DNA of 25,543 nt, taken from NCBI RefSeq assembly GCF_000281045.1, contig NW_008246068.1:602216-627758 (forward strand). Reading direction: 5' to 3'. The notes beneath the pieces are model-generated. The model saw only the letters and a list, made by a program, of their open reading frames with translations. It was not told the origin of the DNA and made no database searches. This document shows positions 17,920 to 25,543 of this stretch, in pieces; the stretch's first letter is position 1, and every line of letters begins with the position of its first letter. The position numbers and the translations under genes were made by a program. This DNA is from Saprolegnia diclina VS20. Taxonomy: Eukaryota > Oomycota > Saprolegniomycetes > Saprolegniales > Saprolegniaceae.

Positions 17920-20661
17920 CTACACAAAATACATGCGGCGACGGAGGTTCGAGTGCACTTCCAAGAGACGTCCCGTGGCTTCGCTGTAGACGCTGCTGGC
18001 GTTCGACGCCGTGTCGCTGCCGCCATCCAGCTGGAAAAAGCGCGCACGGAACGCCACAAGGTGCGAGTAGTAGGCGGCGGGGACAATCGAGACCGACCGC
18101 GTGCAGCGCACAAACGTGTAGCACATGCGAAACGTGAGCAGCTGGAGCTCGTCGGCCGTAAAGCCAATCTCGTCCAAGAGCACGTGGTAGTGGGCCGGGC
18201 GGCTCGTGCCTTGGAGGCCCGCGTGGCTCATCAGGTAGAAGTCGTGCTCGGTCGGGTGGCACACGCCCGTGTCAATGACCGTGCCCGCCTTCACGTTGCC
18301 GCTGCGGTCCGCGTCGGCCGCGTTGCCCGCAAAGAACCGCGTGTGGTGTCGCTTCTGCACAACCACAAACGTAATCGCGGGGGCATAGCCCGGCTCGAGC
18401 GCGGCGCAGGCCCGGCGGAGCGCCGTCACCTCGTAATCGAGCACCATCTGAAACTGGCCTTCGCTCACGCCGTCGCGGTAAAACAGAATGCGAGCCGGCT
18501 TTATGCGCGCTTCCGCGTAAAACGCCTTGAGCATGTCGGTCGCGAGCTCCTCGAGGTCCTGAATCTGCTCGACGCGGTGGCCTTGCTCCTTCATGACCGA
18601 CGCGTACTTGACCGCGTGGCGGTCGACCGACGCCACGACCGCTGCAATCGACGGGCGCGTCTTGTCCAGCGGGCTCGGGTGCGTCACGTCGGCGCCAAAC
18701 ACAATCGTTGGCGCTTGCGACAGCTTGGGCAGCGGGTCCTTGCACACCGTGTTGACGCCGCCGAGCTTGGCGTTGACCTTCAAGAGCACGTTGCCAATGT
18801 ACTGCGAGTTCTTCTTGGGAATGTGCTTGGCCAGCATGCACTGCGACGGGATGCCAAACGTCACGTCCGACGCGCGCTTGAGACCGCCATAGAGGCCTGC
18901 GTCTTGCATCGGGCTGATGCAAAAGATGATCTGCGGCGCCAGCTTGTACTGCTTGGTCGCGGCTTGGACAGCCTCGTAAAAGAGGTCTTCGATCGGCTCG
19001 TCGCGGCCATTGCGCACGAGGACCGGCGGCATCGCAATCGAGCCCATGCCCAGCTCCTTCGCTTGCTTGAAAAACTGAGCAAAGAAATCGTGCACGTCGT
19101 CAGCTGGCATGCGGCGCGGTTCGCAGAGGCTAATGATCGCGCACGACTTGAACGTCGACGGCGACTGAAACGTCTTGGCGCGCATGTTCCACTGGCCGCT
19201 GCTTGGGCGCTCAAACGTGTTCTTGCCGTACGCCATGTCGGGCTCGGGCAGCTGGCGCGCCTCGACCGAGAGCATGGTCGGGCTCACGCGCATGCCAAAG
19301 GCTTCGAGGTTGTTGTCAGCTTCGAAATGGGCTCCCTGCACTTGGGCTTCAATGCGGCGGCGGCGGTCCTCGGGCGCCGTGCACGTAAACTTGATCATGT
19401 TGGCGACCTGGTTCTCGTTCACCTTGCGCACAAAGCGCTGGCCTTCCATCGTCACGCACACCTCCATCGGCATGTAGAGCTGCTTCGCCGGGTTGCCAAT
19501 GTGGAGGCACGGCAGCTCCGGGTGGCGCAGCGACACGCCATACTGCTTGCGAAAGTAGGCCGCGACCGACGTCATCTTGCCGTCGTGGTCCTTGAACTTG
19601 GAGTCGGTCGCCGACTTGGGCGAGAGGCCATTCACGCGCGCCGTGCGCTTCTGCGTACCGCGGTGCGTCACTTGGATCTTGACGCCGCGCCACATCTTGT
19701 TGGCGAGCGAGTGCTGCGCCTTGCCCCACGTCTTCGGCAGAGCCGGCCAGTTGCACGTCGAGAGCATAAAGTTGATCGCAGGCATCGCTTCGACAAACGC
19801 CGTCGCCGCCATGTCAATGTTCAGCGTAAGCTGCGACTGCGTCGGGCGCAGCGACTGGTGGTACCCGTACCACATCATGGCGCCTTCGCCGAGCGCCTGC
19901 GCGTTCACGTTGCTGAAAAAGTTGCGACCGACCGCCGTGTAGCGCAGCGAGGCAGAGTAGCGCGCGGCCACGTCCAGCGCCTGGAGCGCGTCGTACGGCG
20001 TATAATTGAGCTGCCCCGCAAAGAGCGCTGCAATCTGGCTCGTCCGGACCGCGACCGCGTCCGTCGCCTTGACGACCACGTCAAATGTCTGCGTGCGCTC
20101 GTCGTCCGTAAACGTCACCTTGAACGTCTGCTTCTCAAACGGCAGCGGCGTTGACGCGTAGAGGTTGCGAATCGAGTCGGTCACGACCGCGACGCCCGGG
20201 ACTTCCGTCTTCAACAGCGTCACCAAGTGCATGAGGACCTTGGCGCAGAGATGCTTGGGCGGGAGCTCCTTCAACGGCGCCTTGCCTTCCATGGAAAACG
20301 ACGTGTCGTAGTGGTACACGTCGCCGTGGGTCGGGTTCAAGGTGACACGAAAGTGGTTCGCCCACACAACCGTCTTCTTGCCGACCGTGCCAAAGCCGGG
20401 ACGGACCGGGTACGACGTGTTCGTTACCGAGCGCAGCAGCACCGACTTGGCCGGCGCTGGCGGCGGGGCCAAGCTGAGCGCCGACATGCTCTGGGACAGA
20501 CCACGGCCACCGTCGCGGCCGCCACCACGCCCACCATCGCGGCCACCGCCACGACCGCCGTCTCGACCACCGCGTCCGCCACCGCCACGTCCACCGTCTC
20601 GGCCACCGCGCCCGCTGCTCTCGAAGCGTCCGCCGCCACGTCCGCCACCTCGAGCGCTCAT
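17920..20661 (-). CDS. AGO: Argonaute protein, slicer-competent, RGG-rich N-terminus
   Basis: Intronless, 913 aa, near the usual eukaryotic Argonaute length. The first ATG (MSARGGGRGGG) is used. Residues 1-55 are RGG/RDGGRGGG repeats, known elsewhere as arginine-methylation and RNA- or Tudor-binding sites. N, PAZ, MID and PIWI regions follow. The MID pocket is recognisable in GIPSQCMLAKHI and VLLKVNAKLGG, which place 5'-phosphate-binding Gln and Lys. PIWI shows the full catalytic tetrad: D658 in GADVTHP, E698 in RVEQIQDL, D730 in YRDGVSEGQ, H867 in YYSHLVAF. The protein should load small RNAs and could cleave targets. It belongs to the AGO rather than the PIWI clade by its motifs (HLVAFRAR, RDGVSEGQ). 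Its third-position GC bias is so strong that the opposite strand stays open for 768 codons. Several CCAAT boxes lie just upstream. Confidence 0.97.
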   Translation of the reverse strand: MSARGGGRGGGRFESSGRGGRDGGRGGGGRGGRDGGRGGGRDGGRGGGRDGGRGLSQSMSALSLAPPPAPAKSVLLRSVTNTSYPVRPGFGTVGKKTVVWANHFRVTLNPTHGDVYHYDTSFSMEGKAPLKELPPKHLCAKVLMHLVTLLKTEVPGVAVVTDSIRNLYASTPLPFEKQTFKVTFTDDERTQTFDVVVKATDAVAVRTSQIAALFAGQLNYTPYDALQALDVAARYSASLRYTAVGRNFFSNVNAQALGEGAMMWYGYHQSLRPTQSQLTLNIDMAATAFVEAMPAINFMLSTCNWPALPKTWGKAQHSLANKMWRGVKIQVTHRGTQKRTARVNGLSPKSATDSKFKDHDGKMTSVAAYFRKQYGVSLRHPELPCLHIGNPAKQLYMPMEVCVTMEGQRFVRKVNENQVANMIKFTCTAPEDRRRRIEAQVQGAHFEADNNLEAFGMRVSPTMLSVEARQLPEPDMAYGKNTFERPSSGQWNMRAKTFQSPSTFKSCAIISLCEPRRMPADDVHDFFAQFFKQAKELGMGSIAMPPVLVRNGRDEPIEDLFYEAVQAATKQYKLAPQIIFCISPMQDAGLYGGLKRASDVTFGIPSQCMLAKHIPKKNSQYIGNVLLKVNAKLGGVNTVCKDPLPKLSQAPTIVFGADVTHPSPLDKTRPSIAAVVASVDRHAVKYASVMKEQGHRVEQIQDLEELATDMLKAFYAEARIKPARILFYRDGVSEGQFQMVLDYEVTALRRACAALEPGYAPAITFVVVQKRHHTRFFAGNAADADRSGNVKAGTVIDTGVCHPTEHDFYLMSHAGLQGTSRPAHYHVLLDEIGFTADELQLLTFRMCYTFVRCTRSVSIVPAAYYSHLVAFRARFFQLDGGSDTASNASSVYSEATGRLLEVHSNLRRRMYFV
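20488..20655. repeat. Short-unit coding repeats encoding RGG/RDGGRGGG
   Basis: Imperfect tandem units built on cgtccaccgcg and ccaccgtcgcg-like words encode the glycine- and arginine-rich N-terminus of the Argonaute. Such repeats change length easily by slippage, so copy number may vary between strains. Confidence 0.75.
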
Positions 20662-20725
20662 TGACGAGAAGATGCTCAAACACGAAATGGTCAGTTGGAA
20701 CCAGGCCGCCCGGTATGATCGGTTG

Positions 20726-20825
20726 CCATTGGCTGCTTTTCCGATATTTTAGCCAATGACAGACCACAGATAGACATGTGCACGCGGATTGGCCAATGTC
20801 GCTTCCATTTTAAACAACAGCCAAT
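20726..20825. promoter_or_regulatory. Cluster of five CCAAT boxes upstream of Argonaute
   Basis: CCAAT or its complement occurs about 20727-20731 (ccattgg), 20753-20757, 20788-20792, 20793-20797 (attggccaat, a palindrome) and 20821-20825, all within 65-165 bases of the Argonaute start. In other eukaryotes this is the binding site of the NF-Y complex. Single or paired copies also precede other genes here (near 279, 5753, 9806, 15213, 21684 and 21710). Confidence 0.55.
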
Positions 20826-21050
20826 CAAACGCCACGGAGAAGGCCCAGCTCGAATCTTCGATCTTGCCGGATAGAACGCGACAGGCAACGCTCTGTCAAC
20901 TCGCTTACATGCAACTAGCGAGCTCTACTGTTGAAGAAAAGACACTATAGACCAGTATACAATGTGTACTAGAAGCACCGATGGGTCCACCTTATTAGGG
21001 TGCGTGTTGTCGCTATTCAATGTGAAATTTTCTTGTTTTAGCACTTTTAA

Positions 21051-21104
21051 CTTTCGTTCACCAACTTTCATTTCCCAACTTCCGTTCATCAACTTTTATT
21101 CAAC
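21051..21104. repeat. Two-copy imperfect direct repeat of about 28 nt
   Basis: ctttcgttcaccaactttca at 21051 recurs as cttccgttcatcaactttta at 21079. It is a short local duplication in a T- and C-rich intergenic stretch, without visible function. Confidence 0.6.
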
Positions 21105-21809
21105 ACCTCGAGGTCACGGACTTGAGGTCCTAGTAGACCGTTGGTCACGTCCTCCATCAAGTACTACATAGCTGCCATAGCTGCTGCCATCCCAATCGAA
21201 GCCGCGTCTGTCAAGATGCATATGGCACTTGGTCAACCAACCACCTTTTGTCTAGTCCGTAGATTCCTGCATCACTCGCAGGAGGTGCGGAGTTCGAGGC
21301 CCGCTGCCCTTTCTTCTCTGCCCACGAGCGTGTCATCCGAACCAACAAGTCGGCTCTTGACTGCGTCCAACTGCCTACGCAACAGGGCCGCCAAGAAATG
21401 GACCCCTTGCGGCGATTGCTATCGAGACTCTGAGCCAAGCGCGTTGCATTTGTGGTTTAAGAACATGGAGATCCGTAGGCGTGACTACATGTGCGATGGT
21501 ACCCTGGGTAGGACCTAGGGTACAAGGCCAAGGACATTTCCAGCTCCATAGCCCATAGCTTTATATGCTGCTCGATTCACGTCAGCTGATCCCATGCTGC
21601 CGACGCCAGAGATGGCGGGAGGTCGACATCGGCGAGATGTTGTTCTCTGCATCGAAATCTTCCGATTGCAATGTCGCGATGCCATTGGCTGGAATAGCAT
21701 GTATTTTGACCAATCATGTGCGTCCACTTGGGTGCGGTCATGGGATTGTGGCGCTACACTTGGTGTTTGTATTGCCAAGCACGGAAATAGCTGCTGTCAG
21801 TTTTGGACG

Positions 21810-22870
21810 ATGGCGACGCGGGACTTGACGCGGACGTACGTGGCGCTGCGCAAGGACGTCAAGGCCAAGGTGGCCCGGCGCCGGCAGATGGTCTCGCCGG
21901 ACGTCCACATGGAGGGCAACTCGCTCATCCGCAACGACATGCGCTCGGACCTCGACGTGGAGATGGCCAAGACAGCGGGCCCGACGCCGGCGTGGGTCGA
22001 CGCCGTCACGGACGTCAACATTCACATCGCGCGCGTCAAGCTGCTCAGTACGCCTTATATTGGCATTGACACCTGGGCTTATGCATGTACGTAGTGGAGA
22101 AGCTCGGCAAGATGCACACAAAACGGCTCATGGTGCGCTTTGACGGCTCCGAGTCGGACCACGAGCGCGAGATTGAGAGCATTACGGGCGAAATCACGGG
22201 CGAGTTCCGCAACGCCGAGCGCATCCTCAAGGCCAAGATGAATGGAAAGGACGGCGTGTCCGAGGCCGACGCCAAGGCCCGACAAAACGTCCAGCGGTAC
22301 AATCGCCATGTTGCAGCGTAGGATGTAATCTCGTGTCTAGCGCGCTGGCGACGCAGCTACAGTCGCTCTCGGCCGACTTTCGAAAGAGCCAGAAAGAGTA
22401 CTTGGACCGTGTCAAGAACCAGCGCCAAGGCCCGGCCGAGTTCGAGTTTCTCTCGGAGACCAAAAAGACCAAGACATCGGGCCTCGACGTAAGACCTGTG
22501 CGCCATAAGCTCCAAGATGTCATATGGCTTCATGGCGTAGGGTGGGTTCATGCAGGCGCAGATGGCCGAGGTCGAGCTCGCCGAGGACCTGATCAACGAA
22601 CGCGACCGCGAAGTGCAGCAAATTGCAACGTCGATCCAGGAGCTCGCAACGATCTTCAAGGAGCTCGCAGTCCTCGTGATCGACCAAGGCACGATCCTCG
22701 ACCGCATCGACTACAACATGGAGCAAGTCGTCGAGCGCACACAGGCCGGCATCGTCGAGCTTGAGAAGGCCGAGACGATCCAGAAGAGCGCACGGCCAAT
22801 GAAGTGCATAGGCATTCTCCTCGCGCTCATTACGGCCATGACGATCATCCTGATGCTAAAACACATGTAA
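21810..22870 (+). CDS. STX16: Qa-SNARE of the Tlg2/syntaxin-16 group
   Basis: Four exons: 21810-22047, 22095-22296, 22341-22488 and 22541-22870, with introns of 47, 44 and 52 nt; 305 aa. The start is MATRDLTRTYVALRKDV. The N-terminal part holds an Habc-like bundle: PAWVDAVTDVNIHIARVKLL, then MEKLGKMHTKRLMVRFD, then EIESITGEITGEFRNAERIL and ALATQLQSLSADFRKSQKEY. PxWVD, the KLxxxHxKRLxxxF segment and the ALATxLQ region are typical of syntaxin-16/Tlg2 proteins. The SNARE motif follows, with the zero-layer glutamine at about Q245 (VIDQGTILDRIDYN), then a C-terminal membrane anchor (IGILLALITAMTIILML). Known members drive fusion of endosome-derived vesicles with the trans-Golgi network. All three intron removals restore the frame across conserved segments. 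Confidence 0.93.
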
Positions 22871-23788
22871 TTGCATGCGCACAGGGTTATCAACTCAGTC
22901 GCTGCCTCCTACGGAATGACAGCGGCGTTCACTAGGACACGAAACTACCGTGCTTGGTTGACTATAGCTATCATGTTAGTTGCCGACGTGTAGCTTGGAT
23001 GCTGCCGCTGCGTCGTCTGACCAAAAAATCGATGTCGGATTTGGTTGCGCTCTGGTGCCTTTCTTGCTTAACTCCACTCGAGTAGTCATGTTTTGTTGGC
23101 TGGATAACTGTATCAGTGATGGATACGTGTGCAGGATAGGATAATGACGAGTACCGAACTCTAGTACGGGATGGGTGGGTTGGGGAAATCGGCCGGCGAG
23201 TTGAGCTGGCGAGTTGGGTTTGATCGCGATTCTTGAATGGGCGCATCCGATTGGCTGAAAATAAAAAGCGCTTTTTAACGCTCGTGGTCCTAAGACCCGA
23301 CTTGCACGCGTTCTCGACCTCCAATGACGACGCAACCTGGTGCGCTCTGCTCTTCAAAGGATCTTGTATCAACTTGCGACGTTTATACGTGTGCGCTAAA
23401 AAACATGATGTGGCCCCCGAGACCCTCGCCGCGAGCGCTGTTTGCAGCGCGTCGCTTCTGATTGGACAAAATACGTCTATTCAGACCAATCACATCGCTG
23501 GATGATGGTAATCTGGCACCGCGGACTCGCTGGTTTGCCCGTATTATCGTGAGATGCCAACGTTGCGCTCAACTACGATATATGTACAAGCCCGTCCAGT
23601 AGTGCCCTTACAAGCGCACCGCGCCGGGTCGATTAGCTCCGACAAATTCTTCGTCTTTTCCACTTCACTCCGGACCAAAACTCGTTGCTATCAACTCAGT
23701 CGCGGAGATCGAATTCAAGAACACACCCTCCCAGCACGAATGCAATCACGCCTGGCAACAGACACGTACATGCATAAACACAGCAGCA
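22871..23788. other. Convergent intergenic region, no supported gene
   Basis: CCAAT-type boxes occur at 23250, 23461 and 23486, and a 14-base palindrome (aaaaagcgcttttt) at about 23264-23277. A 45-codon frame at 23324-23461 sits between them but has no recognisable product. Nothing else was found. Confidence 0.45.
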
Positions 23789-24727
23789 TTAGAGGTGCAC
23801 GCCCATCCAGACGACATTGGCGTTGGGGCGCGGTGCAAAGCCAAACTTGGCCATCATCTTGGCACTCGGCGTGTTGCCGACCTTGATGGCCGAGAACGGG
23901 CGCAGTTGGAGCGCGGCGTGCATCGGGCTCTCCTTCAAGAAAGTGCGGACCGCCGAGAGCGTCGCGTGGACGGCTTCGTGGGCAAGCCCGCGGCGCAGAA
24001 ACGTCGGGTCGGTCGAGACAAGCCCGAGGGAGAAGTCGCCGTGGATCACACAGGACGAGACCACGTCGCCGGTCGCTTGGAGTCGCACGACGCGCGCAAA
24101 TTTCGAGTAGAACGGATGCGACGCGAGAAACTCAATGTACGCCGCGTCGTACTCGACCGTCGCGAGTGCAATGACGCGCGCCGCGTCACTTGCCTTGAGT
24201 GTGTCCATGACAAACACGTCGTCACCGTCGGCCCATGCCTGCCCGAGCGCGTGGCTTGGCGTCGTCGGCATACCGGCCATGCTGAGCTGATCGTGGACCT
24301 CATACGTGTCGCCAACCCACGCGACATCGTGTGCGATGGCCGACGTGGCCGGCACGAGTCGCTCGGGAAAGGCGCTGAGCGTAAAGTACGGGTGAACTGC
24401 GCTCGCGGTCGCCGCCACCGCGCCGAGAAGACGCTGGAGGGCAGCAGCGTGGTCATAGCCACTGCGCGACTCGGCGCGAGGCAGCCAAAAGCGCGCCAAG
24501 AGGGTGTCACGCACGGTATAATGAATGACGTACGCCAGACCGGCGACCGACCGCAGGTGGGCTGTGTCGGCGGTCGAGGCCACGCCCACCACGTAATCGC
24601 CATCGAGGGCGAAGAGGTGAAGGTCCGCGTCGTCGGCGCCAAGGATGGCGCCGAGTGGCCCGATGAATTCGGGCGGCAGCGGCTCGGACGCGAGCGCGCA
24701 GAAGGTTGGCACGACCTCGGTTCGCAT
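23789..24727 (-). CDS. GNAT-like (FR47-type) acetyltransferase-related protein
   Basis: Single exon, 312 aa; the first ATG gives MRTEVVPTFCALASEPLPPE. The C-terminal third resembles a GNAT fold of the FR47-like kind. SLGLVSTDPTFLRRGLAHEA corresponds to the strand and acetyl-CoA pyrophosphate loop (R-R-G-L-A), followed by the helix VHATLSAVRTFLKES. LQLRPFSAIKVGNTPSAKMM and AKFGFAPRPNANVVWMGV correspond to the last strands, where an Asn-x-x-(S)A-x-x-x-Y/F-x-x-x-GF pattern is usual. The N-terminal two thirds have no match I can name, and may be a second, degenerate GNAT-like half. The substrate cannot be inferred. The tight third-position GC bias supports the whole frame. Confidence 0.8.
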   Translation of the reverse strand: MRTEVVPTFCALASEPLPPEFIGPLGAILGADDADLHLFALDGDYVVGVASTADTAHLRSVAGLAYVIHYTVRDTLLARFWLPRAESRSGYDHAAALQRLLGAVAATASAVHPYFTLSAFPERLVPATSAIAHDVAWVGDTYEVHDQLSMAGMPTTPSHALGQAWADGDDVFVMDTLKASDAARVIALATVEYDAAYIEFLASHPFYSKFARVVRLQATGDVVSSCVIHGDFSLGLVSTDPTFLRRGLAHEAVHATLSAVRTFLKESPMHAALQLRPFSAIKVGNTPSAKMMAKFGFAPRPNANVVWMGVHL

Positions 24728-25543
24728 GGCTCGCCAGATTAGAAATTGCTTGCATGTCACTCTTTCACATTCCTATCCGGACGTCCGGATGCGGTTGGGA
24801 ACAGAGGCGAACTCAGCACCGAGGAGGATAGGGAACTGTTTAAGTGCGCTTGATTTGTCGAGTAGGTGCGATCTCGCGCACAAGATGATTCCGCTGCTGC
24901 AATTGAGCTGTCGTTCCTAGTGCGTGCGCGACGGAACGGCGGCGAAGACATCGTTGAGGCGTGCTGTGGTTGGCGTTAATCAGTACGACGACCTAGTATT
25001 TATAACGTAGTCGTCCGGCCGCGCCGCGTGCGGCGTCGGTTCTATGTGCTCGGTCGGTATCCGGATTTATTCGGATGCGGGCTCGGACGGTTTCGTTTGA
25101 AACACACCCGACGGCTTGCACTCCTCTGTCGGGCGGTCCGAGTACAGGAGCCTGCGTACGACCTCGCGCGAGCTATGACTCGGCGAGTGGGGTCCACCAC
25201 GGGATGGATCTCTCCGTACGCAACTCACTCCCAACGACCCAGCGCTGGAGCCAACTCCCACGCATTCAGGCGTAGCGCTACGTATGCGAAGTCTTTGTGT
25301 CATAATGAAGATAACGCGGAACACGTTCATATATATATATATATAGTTGGAGAAGAGAACGACACACTCGATCGTTGTGGACAAGCTAGACGGGCGCCCA
25401 TAGTGCGTGTGTCTAGGGTCCATTGTCGTGTGTCGCGAGCAACGACGACCTGCCGAAAGCCGTGAACACGTACTGTATTACCGAAGCTTTACCGATATAG
25501 TGCAGACATATTGGCGAGACATGAAACAGTGTGCGACACAAAG
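24728..25543. other. Right-hand flank, no supported gene
   Basis: This contains the upstream region of the GNAT-like gene and an (AT)n run. No frame has a domain, and no repeat family or RNA gene is visible. Confidence 0.45.
25329..25345. repeat. (AT)n microsatellite
   Basis: An uninterrupted run of about eight AT units is flanked by ordinary sequence. It is likely length-variable. Confidence 0.9.

Larger units (their letters stand above)
20662..21809. other. Divergent spacer between Argonaute and SNARE genes
   Basis: This spacer of 1148 bases holds the CCAAT cluster near the Argonaute, a two-copy imperfect direct repeat (21051-21104) and two CCAAT boxes (21684, 21710) about 100-125 bases before the SNARE start. 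The open frame around 21141-21518 lacks an ATG and any domain. Nothing else is supported. Confidence 0.45.

Noticed and set aside
17848-20154. 768-codon open frame on the plus strand opposite the Argonaute
   Set aside because: It is a shadow of the GC-rich codon bias of the Argonaute: Arg-, His-, Val- and Ala-rich, no domain, and no splice structure of its own.
21141-21518. 125-codon plus-strand frame between Argonaute and SNARE
   Set aside because: No ATG at its start, no domain, and composition unlike the real genes.
23324-23461. 45-codon ATG frame
   Set aside because: Too short and without similarity I can recognise; kept only as a low-interest observation with the nearby palindrome.
1-25543. 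tRNA, rRNA, CRISPR array, transposon or viral remnant
   Set aside because: I looked for tRNA-like B-box sequence, regularly spaced repeats, reverse transcriptase or transposase motifs and terminal repeats, and saw none I could support by eye.

Overview
The window looks like nuclear DNA of an oomycete, most probably of the Saprolegniales (Saprolegnia, Achlya, Aphanomyces or relatives). This rests on gene content and gene structure, not on a marker gene. Genes are compact and very GC-rich at third codon positions. Most are split by tiny introns of 39-63 nt. Several proteins have architectures common in oomycetes: a START-FYVE-GAF protein, a TKL kinase with a leucine-rich-repeat ectodomain, and PH and DENN proteins. 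No bacterial, organellar, rRNA or tRNA gene was recognised.

Layout, left to right. (1) 632-1195 (+): a mitochondrial adrenodoxin-like ferredoxin fold that has lost all cluster cysteines. (2) 1495-4339 (+): a spliced DENN-domain protein, probably a Rab exchange factor, with a PDZ domain between cDENN and dDENN. (3) 4340-6120: a small tandem duplication and the wreck of a prolyl 4-hydroxylase-like gene. (4) 6121-6756 (+): a six-helix membrane protein of unknown role. (5) 8297-7078 (-): a spliced PH/poly-proline/WH2 protein, probably an actin regulator. (6) 9703-9005 (-): an acidic, disordered protein with a short spliced-on basic C-terminus. (7) 12295-10646 (-): START-FYVE-GAF with a degenerate FYVE basic motif. 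(8) 14763-13172 (-): a MAK/ICK-type kinase with a TDY activation loop, in four exons. (9) 15240-17666 (+): an LRR receptor TKL kinase in eleven exons. (10) 20661-17920 (-): an intronless Argonaute with a full DEDH slicer tetrad and an RGG-rich N-terminus. (11) 21810-22870 (+): a Tlg2/syntaxin-16-type Qa-SNARE. (12) 24727-23789 (-): a GNAT-like protein.

There is no sign of an operon-like system or a mobile island; this is ordinary gene-dense eukaryotic sequence. Some genes share broad themes: Rab/SNARE/FYVE membrane traffic, PH-WH2 actin control, a cilium-linked kinase in a lineage with flagellate zoospores, and small-RNA silencing. Their adjacency need not mean joint function. The most notable observations are the cysteine-less ferredoxin, the PDZ inside a DENN module, the LRR kinase whose introns fall once per repeat in the same phase, the PH-WH2 architecture, and the intron signature (GTAC donors, nearly invariant TAG acceptors). 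Splice models were made by hand from reading-frame continuity and domain conservation. One DENN junction (about 2115-2173) could not be resolved.
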